From: Gimesia aquarii
GTDB lineage: Bacteria; Planctomycetota; Planctomycetia; Planctomycetales; Planctomycetaceae
DNA length: 64,000 nt
Assembly: GCF_007748175.1 (NCBI RefSeq)
Contig: NZ_CP037422.1
Span: 1,466,528 to 1,530,527, forward strand
Direction of reading: 5' to 3'
The position numbers were made by a program, and so were the translations under genes. The notes beneath the pieces are model-generated. The model was given only the letters and a program-made list of their open reading frames with translations. It was not told where the DNA came from and did no database searches. Below, piece by piece: positions 37,438 to 44,831 of the stretch (its first letter is position 1; each line of letters begins with the position of its first letter).

Positions 37438-38763
37438 GTGAATTTATTGAGGAAGTCAACAACATTACTGATTCTTTTTTTATGCTTAACAAGTTCGCGC
37501 CATGTTGTAAGGGCAGAATCGAAGGCCGATCATCCAAATATTGTGATGATTATCTCTGACGATCAGGCATGGAACGATTATCGGTTTATGGGGCATGAAG
37601 TCATACACTCTCCTAACTTAGATAAATTGGCATCAGAAAGTGCCGTATTTAAAAGAGGCTACGTTCCTACTAGCTTGTGTCGACCCAGCCTGATGACTCT
37701 TGTGACTGGCTTATACCCTTACCAACATAAAATTACAGGAAACGATCCGCCTAAGGGAATGAACCGACAGAAGTTGTTAAAACATGTGCAGAGTGTAGAT
37801 TGTTTGCCTGCGATGTTAGGAAAGCTAGGCTATCAGAGCTTCCAATCGGGAAAATGGTGGGAAGGTAAACCGGAGCTAGCCGGTTTTACGTCTGCCATGA
37901 CTCATGGCGATCCCAAACGGGGAGGAAGACACGGAGATCTAGGACTTAAAGTTGGCCGAGAGGGGATGGCTCCTGTTTTTGAGTTTATTGATCAATGTGG
38001 AAAAGATCCCTTTTACTTATGGTACGCTCCTTTTTTGCCTCACACTCCCCATAATCCACCTAAGCGATTATTGGATAAATATCGTAATTCTGAGCTACCG
38101 ATTGAACTATCCTATTATTACGCGATGTGTGAATGGTTTGATGAGACTTGTGGACAGCTATTAGATTATCTTGATCAAAAAGGGCTTTCCCAAAATACGA
38201 TTGTCGTTTATGTGACCGATAATGGCTGGATTCAATATGTTCCTGAGTCCAATCAGGAACGAAAAAAAATGAAACGCAGGTTTCGATATGCACCCAAATC
38301 AAAACGCAGTCCCTATGACGGAGGAATTCGAACTCCAATTATGTTTCGCTGGCCTGAAAAAATAAAGCCGGCTGAATATGACACACTCGTCAGCAGTATT
38401 GATATCGTACCGACTTTGTTATATGCAGTCGGTCTGAAACCAACTAAGTCGATGCAAGGAATTGACCTGTTAAAGGTAATGGAGCATGGAGGGAAAACAC
38501 AGCGAAAAGCCATCTTCGGCGATATTTATGAGCATGATATGGTAGACATTGATGATCCCGCTTCGAGTCTCAAGTATCGTTGGTGTATTGAAGGAAATTG
38601 GAAGGCCATTATTCCCGGACCTCGACTCGCAAACGAGAAAGTGGAGTTATTTAATCTTTCGAAAGATCCTTTTGAGAAAAAGAACCTCGCAACTGAGTAT
38701 CCTGAGAAGGCGCATCAGTTATTGAAGCTAACCAATGCATGGTGGGATGGTTCTGAAAAATAG
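37438..38763 (+). CDS. exported sulfatase family protein with altered active-site motif
   Basis: The protein has 441 residues. The start is a GTG at 37438 with GAGGAG 6 bases upstream (37426-37431); the upstream overlapping frame is not a gene. The signal peptide is at about 1-26. The fold is that of the type I sulfatases: PNIVMIISDDQAW (metal Asp 41 and 42), the nucleophile region TSLCRPSLMTLVTG, and VYVTDNGW and PYDGGIRTPIMFRW further down. The consensus for formylglycine generation is C-x-P-S-R; here it is C81-R-P-S-L85, so the arginine is replaced. The enzyme may still be modified or may use unmodified residues. Substrate unknown. It is flanked by a bidirectional terminator. Confidence 0.88.
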   Translation: MNLLRKSTTLLILFLCLTSSRHVVRAESKADHPNIVMIISDDQAWNDYRFMGHEVIHSPNLDKLASESAVFKRGYVPTSLCRPSLMTLVTGLYPYQHKITGNDPPKGMNRQKLLKHVQSVDCLPAMLGKLGYQSFQSGKWWEGKPELAGFTSAMTHGDPKRGGRHGDLGLKVGREGMAPVFEFIDQCGKDPFYLWYAPFLPHTPHNPPKRLLDKYRNSELPIELSYYYAMCEWFDETCGQLLDYLDQKGLSQNTIVVYVTDNGWIQYVPESNQERKKMKRRFRYAPKSKRSPYDGGIRTPIMFRWPEKIKPAEYDTLVSSIDIVPTLLYAVGLKPTKSMQGIDLLKVMEHGGKTQRKAIFGDIYEHDMVDIDDPASSLKYRWCIEGNWKAIIPGPRLANEKVELFNLSKDPFEKKNLATEYPEKAHQLLKLTNAWWDGSEK

Positions 38764-38786
38764 AGTTGTTATCAGTGAACAGAGTA

Positions 38787-38818
38787 AAAGGCAGGTCTGC
38801 TCTTCCAGACCTGCCTTT
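38787..38818. terminator. bidirectional terminator between the sulfatase and a small leftward gene
   Basis: Perfect 13-bp stem AAAGGCAGGTCTG/CAGACCTGCCTTT (38787-38799 and 38806-38818) with a 6-base loop, 24 bases after the sulfatase stop and 39 bases before the stop of the convergent small gene. T-rich ends on both strands are short. Confidence 0.85.
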
Positions 38819-38856
38819 GTTCATTCAACCACTCTCAAAGAACAGGGATGTTGAAC

Positions 38857-39162
38857 TCAATGGTGGTGAATCGTATCCCAGTGTCCGGTTCGGTGAAAAT
38901 AGTAACGCCCGGGCTGATAGTGGAAATGGTTTCCATGTCGGTAGAATCCACCGGGACGGTAATCATAGTGACTGGTATCATGCCAGAACGAGTGTCGCCT
39001 TCCATAGTAATACGGTCGGTTAAAGCAATTACGGTTACCATAATATCCGCCAAATCCATGACCAAACTGAACGTTGAACCTGACACCCGCATCTGCTGTG
39101 GAAGTATTTCCAACCAATGTGAATCCTGCTACGGCGACGCATACGATCAATAATTTTTTCAT
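38857..39162 (-). CDS. small secreted His/Tyr-rich protein
   Basis: The protein has 101 residues, with a clear signal peptide at 1-25 (LLIVCVAVAGFTLVGNTSTADA, AxA-type site). The mature part is extremely rich in His, Tyr, Gly and Arg (for example YYGRRHSFWHDTSHYDYR, and a C terminus of HHH) and has no acidic cluster. Such small planctomycete proteins are common and have no assigned role; metal or cell-wall binding is speculation. A single terminator separates it from the sulfatase. Confidence 0.65.
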   Translation of the reverse strand: MKKLLIVCVAVAGFTLVGNTSTADAGVRFNVQFGHGFGGYYGNRNCFNRPYYYGRRHSFWHDTSHYDYRPGGFYRHGNHFHYQPGRYYFHRTGHWDTIHHH

Positions 39163-39440
39163 CTTTCTGTTCCTTAAAAGAAATTACCAAATTGTCTTAA
39201 TTCTTGGCCGCTGCTAAAGAGTGATAAAAGCATCGATTGTGCCAATTGAACAGAAAAAGGTTTAAGTGCTTTATTGGGTAAGGTTTGCGGGTTGTATTAG
39301 ATTTACGACTACAAAAGAATGTGAAATCAAATTGATAAATGTGACATCAAAAAGAAGATAGACTTTGACCGCGATCGGCAAAAATCTACGAAATCCGGAA
39401 ATTGACGCGCTGAATTGGATTACCAGAGTCGTCTTGAATC

Positions 39441-42400
39441 TTAGCCATTTGTGCGGATGGTCATGGCTTTGATTGGCTCTAATAAGCGACTGAAGTCACG
39501 AACACGGTCCATAGTCGAAGTGATCTCTTCCTGCAATTTATCTGTGTGAGAACCATAGCCCAGTCTACGAGCAAGAAATTCAAATTCTTCTTGGTCTTGA
39601 GGGGGGACTGTTAAGTCTTTTGCATTTCCTCTCACCATCCTCAGTGCATCAATTAATCTACGTAAAAAGATATAGGCGTTACGTAAGTTTTGAAAATCAT
39701 CCGGGCTGATTAATCCCAGTTCCTTTAAAGCCGTAATCCCTTCCAATGTATTCGTTGTGCGTAGCATCGGATTACGGTGTCCATAGGTGATTTGCAGCCC
39801 CTGAATGAGATATTCGCAATCGACAAGGCCTCCATCGCCGAGTTTAGCGTTGATTGTGCCCCCTTTTACCAATTGTTGGATCTGCTTTTCGCGCATGGCC
39901 AACATAGCCGCTACATCAAATGGTTTTCCTGAATACAGGATTGCATCACGCATTCTAACGACACGATTTCCGAATTCTTCGTCAGCTGCAATTGGACGCA
40001 ACTTAACGAGAGCCTGTCGCTCATACGGCCAGCTTGCCCCTCCATAGGAAAAATAACTCTGAAATGCTTCCGCAGAAACGGCCAAGCTACCGGCTTGTCC
40101 GTAAGGACGAAGTCGCAGGTCAATTTGAAAAATTCCTTCGCTACGTGCTTTAATCATCTTGGTGAACTTTTCGACTAGTTTTAGATAGAATTCATTATTA
40201 GTAATCACCTCGGGGCCTGTTGTTTGACCGGAGCCTTCATAGATAAACATGAGTTCGATATCTGAAGCAAAGCCGAGCTCACGACCTCCACATTTTCCTA
40301 AAGCACAAATAGAAAGGGAACAGGGTTCGCCTGATTCTAAGTTGGGAATTCCATATCGTTCTTGGAGTTGTTGATCACAGATTTCATAAGCTCCCTGAAC
40401 AACAACTTCTGCTACGTCTGTCAGTTCTTCGGAAAATTGCCCAAATTCAGAAATGTGACCTAAAATATGTCTCATATCCTTGCGCAACATTGCCCGATCT
40501 TTGAAGGCGTTCAATTTTTCCGATAGCTCTTCGCGGGAATTTGCTTGTTCCAATTCACTGGCAAGTTCGGCTCTCAGATCTTCTATGGAGAGGCGATTTT
40601 GTAATTCTTCCACATTGGCCACAACCGGGAACAGATTAGAATGTTGCAATCGCAGAAAATCTTCCCATAGAAAATCACTTACACCGAGCAGTTTTGCTAA
40701 CGCACTGAGAACGCTCGTACGTTCGAGTGACGAGATTTCTTCGACCCAGTTCGGTTGCTTGAAAAGCTGTTCCAGAAATTCTCTAAAATGTAATAAGGCA
40801 GATTCCGGATTGGGAGATCGTGGTAATAAGTGAGTGAAATGTTTGATTAACACGACAGCGGCTCGTAAGCCCTGTTGTTGTTCCTCTGAGTTAATTTTCT
40901 CTCCTTTTTCATCAGTTACGTAAAGTAAGTCACTGACTTTCGCCCCCTCTGAATCAATGACCATTCGCACAATGTCGAAACCGCTCATGGAAAGTGCATT
41001 GGTGAGTTCGTAAAGGAATCCAATGGTGTCTTCGGATTGAATTCGTAAAATGGTGTATCTGCTGTCTGACTCATTATCTAATTCAATCTCGACGGGATAA
41101 AGAACCTGGCTGGCATGTGATAGATCGCGTAACGCACCTGCGACCCGCTTTGCGAGTTCACCTACTGCTTCTCGTTTTTTTCCCGACTCAACTTTATTTA
41201 ACAGTTCCGATAAATCATTTTTATAGTTTACCCAAACGGTTGGCTCTGTAGCTACGGCTGGTGATTTGACGTCAAGTACAATGACAAACTTACGAGGGTT
41301 TTTCGATTTTTCAGAGACTTTTGCGGATCTACCTTGTGAGGCCACAACGGATCTGACTTTCTGATTCGTAAACAGATGGCCTTTTTGAATATCAAAACCA
41401 TATACAAACAGAAGACCGCAAATTAAAGATAAGTCTCCAATTTGATCAAATCCAACCATCGTGAGTCGGATCTGTGACTCAGGTAAGTTTTCCGTTTCAA
41501 TTTCTACTATGTTGGAATCACCCAGTTTCTTGGCCATCTTACTGTGTTTTTCGATTTCTATTTCGTTAAACACTTTAGAATAGGAAGCAGACATCATTTC
41601 GATCAGATGGTTTTCTTGTTCTGAGTCAGCCGAGTCATTTTCTGAGTGGGGTACAACTGGGTCATAGATGTATTTTTTGTATATTTTTCTCACTGCTTTG
41701 CGATGCTGTTCATAGAATTGAACCAGTTGTTGACCATCACGAAAATCGAGTCGTCGGGCGAGGTATGCCAGTTCGCGTTCATCAGTTGGCATAAGGTGTT
41801 CCTGGTTATAATGCATCAACTGAAGAGCGTGCTCGATTTTTCGGAAAAACACATAACCGCTGGTTAAGTGTTGATATTCATCTGCTTGAATTAATCCATG
41901 ATCAACCAGTCTTACGAGGCCATCTAACGTATTGATACTGCGAACAGCAGGATAATCTGCACCATTGGACATTTGCAAATATTGAGTGGTAAACTCGACA
42001 TCCCGGATTGATCCTTTTCCGGATTTGACTTCGCCCCAGTTTTTCCCCTTCTTTTTGAGTTCTTTCTCAATACGTTGTTTCATCTCCAGTACATTTTTTC
42101 TAACCGCTTCCTGATCACAGTTATAGATTTGTGGTTCAATCCGACGAAAGAATTCAATACCCAGTTTCTGATTTCCAGCAATGATGCGTGCTTTTAACAT
42201 CGCCTGTTTTTCCCAGAGACGTCCATGTTTAGCAAAGTAATCAACATAAGCATCAACTGTCGTGACGAGGGCACCTGATCGACCCCAGGGACGCAAACGC
42301 ATATCCACACGATACAGAAATCCTTCAGACGTTGATTCCATCAGTGATTTAATGAGACGCTGCCCCAGTTGCCAGTATTGAGTCGAGTTCGCTCCTGCAA

Positions 42401-43142
42401 TAAATACGAGATCAATATCCGAGCTATAATTTAACTCTTCGCCTCCCAGCTTCCCAAACGCCAGGACTGCAAAATCATCTACTGGCAACTCCAGTTCTTC
42501 TGAAATAATTGTCAGGCAGGTTTGGACCAAACCGTCGGCGAGCAAAGAGAGTTGAACAGTGATGTTTTTCAGATCCATCAAACCAAATGTGTCACAGGCT
42601 CCAATTCGCAACAGTTCCCAGCGTTGGAACCGTCGGAGTACATCGAATTTTTCTGCCGTTGATTTGGATTCCAATCGCACCGCAGTCATTGCTTCTGAAT
42701 AGAACTGCTGTTGGCTCTTAAACTCAGCAATGCGATTGTAACTGGTCAGTCGCTCCAGATAATCCGGATTTTTTAAAAGGATTTCTGATAAAAACTGACT
42801 ACCCACAAATAACTTTACCAGTATTTCGACAGCACGCGGATTTTCTGTCAGAAAGCTGAGCATTGCTTCCGGATTGGAGACACTGTTGACAAAACGTTCA
42901 AAGTTAATTAATGAACCATCGGGAGTGGCTGCATCAGAAAGAGATTGCAAGAGAGTAGGGAGGATCAGTTTTAATTCTGTGCGAATGCGATCAGTTGAGC
43001 ACATTTCCCTTAAGCGGATCAGTGCTCGTTCCTGGTCTGTAAAACCAATTTCGGAAAGAATGTTCTGCACGTCTACATCAGTAATGGGCACGTTTGAGTC
43101 TAGTAGTTTTGCTGGATTGTCGGGAATGAGGGGTTTGTTCAT
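39441..43142 (-). CDS. glnE: glutamine synthetase adenylyltransferase/deadenylylase with ACT-like insertion
   Basis: The protein has 1233 residues, versus roughly 950 for standard GlnE. The two-fold GlnE architecture is present: N-terminal (deadenylylase) nucleotidyltransferase with FGKLGGEELNYSSDIDL at about 230-247 and RVDMRLRPWGRSG; helical GlnD-like region to about 505; C-terminal (adenylylating) NTase with ALGKCGGRELGFASDIEL at about 945 and QIDLRLRPYGQAGS. Between them (about 510-800) sits an extra segment with two ACT-like units: QIRLTMVGFDQIGDLSLICG (about 555-625) and RYTILRIQSEDTIGFLYELTNA (about 693-765). GlnE adds and removes AMP on glutamine synthetase. The added ACT domains suggest glutamine or another amino acid may be sensed directly. 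No glnA or glnB is in the window. Confidence 0.9.
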   Translation of the reverse strand: MNKPLIPDNPAKLLDSNVPITDVDVQNILSEIGFTDQERALIRLREMCSTDRIRTELKLILPTLLQSLSDAATPDGSLINFERFVNSVSNPEAMLSFLTENPRAVEILVKLFVGSQFLSEILLKNPDYLERLTSYNRIAEFKSQQQFYSEAMTAVRLESKSTAEKFDVLRRFQRWELLRIGACDTFGLMDLKNITVQLSLLADGLVQTCLTIISEELELPVDDFAVLAFGKLGGEELNYSSDIDLVFIAGANSTQYWQLGQRLIKSLMESTSEGFLYRVDMRLRPWGRSGALVTTVDAYVDYFAKHGRLWEKQAMLKARIIAGNQKLGIEFFRRIEPQIYNCDQEAVRKNVLEMKQRIEKELKKKGKNWGEVKSGKGSIRDVEFTTQYLQMSNGADYPAVRSINTLDGLVRLVDHGLIQADEYQHLTSGYVFFRKIEHALQLMHYNQEHLMPTDERELAYLARRLDFRDGQQLVQFYEQHRKAVRKIYKKYIYDPVVPHSENDSADSEQENHLIEMMSASYSKVFNEIEIEKHSKMAKKLGDSNIVEIETENLPESQIRLTMVGFDQIGDLSLICGLLFVYGFDIQKGHLFTNQKVRSVVASQGRSAKVSEKSKNPRKFVIVLDVKSPAVATEPTVWVNYKNDLSELLNKVESGKKREAVGELAKRVAGALRDLSHASQVLYPVEIELDNESDSRYTILRIQSEDTIGFLYELTNALSMSGFDIVRMVIDSEGAKVSDLLYVTDEKGEKINSEEQQQGLRAAVVLIKHFTHLLPRSPNPESALLHFREFLEQLFKQPNWVEEISSLERTSVLSALAKLLGVSDFLWEDFLRLQHSNLFPVVANVEELQNRLSIEDLRAELASELEQANSREELSEKLNAFKDRAMLRKDMRHILGHISEFGQFSEELTDVAEVVVQGAYEICDQQLQERYGIPNLESGEPCSLSICALGKCGGRELGFASDIELMFIYEGSGQTTGPEVITNNEFYLKLVEKFTKMIKARSEGIFQIDLRLRPYGQAGSLAVSAEAFQSYFSYGGASWPYERQALVKLRPIAADEEFGNRVVRMRDAILYSGKPFDVAAMLAMREKQIQQLVKGGTINAKLGDGGLVDCEYLIQGLQITYGHRNPMLRTTNTLEGITALKELGLISPDDFQNLRNAYIFLRRLIDALRMVRGNAKDLTVPPQDQEEFEFLARRLGYGSHTDKLQEEITSTMDRVRDFSRLLEPIKAMTIRTNG

Positions 43143-43523
43143 GAGGTTTGTTGAGCCTGCTTGTGTTAATACCAGTGCATTCAGGTATCTGATTAATAAG
43201 GGGCTTCTGTTTTGAGAGAGTACCCAAAGAAATAAGTTTGCCCGTATCTTGTTATATTCGCGGAATCAGAATAATCAAGCTGAGTACCACAGAATGCTGT
43301 TAAATTATAACAGACCTGTTTTCAGATTCGAAGAAATGACTCATTAATGGCTCCTGATGAAGACGAGTAAAACTCTCTTCAAGGATCAATTTGAGTCGTT
43401 GATGACCTCATAGCAATTACTGGTTGATTTTCCATTATCATTTTTCTACTCTGGAATCAAGAAAGAGAAGAGTCGGCAGGTTCTTTTCAAATTGTGTCAT
43501 TCTTACTACCGAGAAACCGAGTC
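43143..43523 (+). other. intergenic region between divergent glnE and the propeller gene
   Basis: About 380 bases with no credible gene. It holds an operator-like inverted repeat, CTGTTA/TAACAG with a 5-base spacer (43297-43313). Promoters for both genes are expected; none stands out. Confidence 0.35.
43297..43313. promoter_or_regulatory. operator-like inverted repeat
   Basis: CTGTTA-AATTA-TAACAG, a 17-base near-palindrome in the glnE/propeller divergent region, 155 bases before the glnE start. A role in nitrogen regulation would be speculation. Confidence 0.25.
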
Positions 43524-44792
43524 ATGCATAACCTACAATACGATCGTCGCGATTTTTTAGCTCAATTACTAAGTGGTGTAGGAGCAGTTGCTCTGTCTCA
43601 TCCTGCATTTGCAAAAGCTGCCAAGTTCCCACCAACGCGTGTCATCACCAGGGGACCACGCCACCACTGGTTTGGGTATTATGATAAGTTACAGTTTGAT
43701 CCGAGTAGCCGTTATGTGCTGGGAATGGAAGTCGCATTCGAACATCGCTCACCAAGGGCAGATGATGTCATCAAAATCGGGATGGTTGATCTACAGGATC
43801 AAGACCGCTGGATTGAACTGGGAGAATCCTCCGCCTGGGCCTGGCAGCAGGGATGCATGCTGCAATGGTTACCTGGCTCTGATTCCGAAATAATATGGAA
43901 TGATCGTGAAGATGGTCAGTTTGTCAGTCGTATTCTGGATGTCAAATCGGGCAAGGGGCGTACCATACCTTCGCCCATTTATTCGGTAAGCCCTGATGGC
44001 AAGACTGCGGTGACTCCTGATTTTCGCAGAATTCAGGATGTGCGCCCCGGTTATGGCTATCCCGGTTTTCCTGATCCTCATTTTAAAGATCTGGCTCCCA
44101 AGGATTCCGGGATTTTTCATGTCGATCTTGAAACGGGAAAAACGAAAATGATTCTTTCTTTAGATGAGATTTCCAGAATGGGGACCATTCCGAAACAGCA
44201 AAAGGGCATCAAACATTATTTTAACCATTTACTCTTCAGCCCCGATGGTTCTCGATTTATTACTCTGCACCGTTGGCAGTATCCGAATGGAAAACGACTC
44301 TCCCGGATGATTACTGCCAGACCTGATGGTAGTGATGTACGAGTTGTGATCGACAATGGCTTTGTTTCGCATTTTATCTGGCGAGATCCCTCTCATATTC
44401 TTGCTCAGTCCAAAGCAACTCCCGAGAGTCGTTCCTGGGGTGATTTTCTGGTGCGTGATGTCACTCAATCTAAACTTGAGGAAATCGGAAAAGGGGTTCT
44501 CGATAGCGGCGGACATTTAACTTATCTCCCCGGCAACGAGTGGATCTTGAACGATACCTATCCTAAAGGAAAAGATCGCATTCAGACACCCCACTTGTAT
44601 CATGTGGAAAAAGGCAAGCGAATTGATCTCGGGCATTTTCCCTCGCCGAAAGTTTATACCGGTGAATGGCGCGTTGATACACACCCTCGATTCAGCCCCG
44701 ACTCACGTTATGTGTGCATCGATAGCCCACACAAGAATGAAGGACGACAATTGCATCTGATCGACATTTCCCAGATTGTAGGAACATCCTGA
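43524..44792 (+). CDS. exported beta-propeller protein (TolB/oligogalacturonate-lyase-like fold)
   Basis: About 422 residues from the ATG at 43524; a GTG at 43494 would add ten residues. Twin-arginine leader YDRRDFLAQLLSGVGAVALS lies at residues 6-25. Mature repeats of the propeller type follow: FSPDGSRFITLHRWQYPNGK, ARPDGSDVRVVIDNG, RFSPDSRYVCIDSPHKNEG. The signature WFGYYDKLQFDPSSRYVL opens the mature part. The fold resembles oligogalacturonate lyases and TolB-like proteins, but the lyase catalytic residues could not be confirmed, so enzymatic function is not claimed. A weak AT hairpin (44812-44831) ends the gene. Confidence 0.7.
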   Translation: MHNLQYDRRDFLAQLLSGVGAVALSHPAFAKAAKFPPTRVITRGPRHHWFGYYDKLQFDPSSRYVLGMEVAFEHRSPRADDVIKIGMVDLQDQDRWIELGESSAWAWQQGCMLQWLPGSDSEIIWNDREDGQFVSRILDVKSGKGRTIPSPIYSVSPDGKTAVTPDFRRIQDVRPGYGYPGFPDPHFKDLAPKDSGIFHVDLETGKTKMILSLDEISRMGTIPKQQKGIKHYFNHLLFSPDGSRFITLHRWQYPNGKRLSRMITARPDGSDVRVVIDNGFVSHFIWRDPSHILAQSKATPESRSWGDFLVRDVTQSKLEEIGKGVLDSGGHLTYLPGNEWILNDTYPKGKDRIQTPHLYHVEKGKRIDLGHFPSPKVYTGEWRVDTHPRFSPDSRYVCIDSPHKNEGRQLHLIDISQIVGTS

Positions 44793-44811
44793 TCAGAGGG
44801 TGAAGGTGAAC

Positions 44812-44831
44812 TAAGAAAAACGAGTTTCTTA
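44812..44831. terminator. weak AT-rich hairpin between convergent genes
   Basis: TAAGAAA/TTTCTTA arms (44812-44818 and 44825-44831) across a 6-base loop, within the 36-base gap of two convergent genes and touching the leftward stop. The stem is short and AT-rich, so confidence in termination is limited. Confidence 0.3.

Noticed and set aside
37287..37559. 90-codon frame ahead of the sulfatase
   Set aside because: It runs into the sulfatase in another frame; the GTG at 37438 has a good Shine-Dalgarno and a proper signal peptide.
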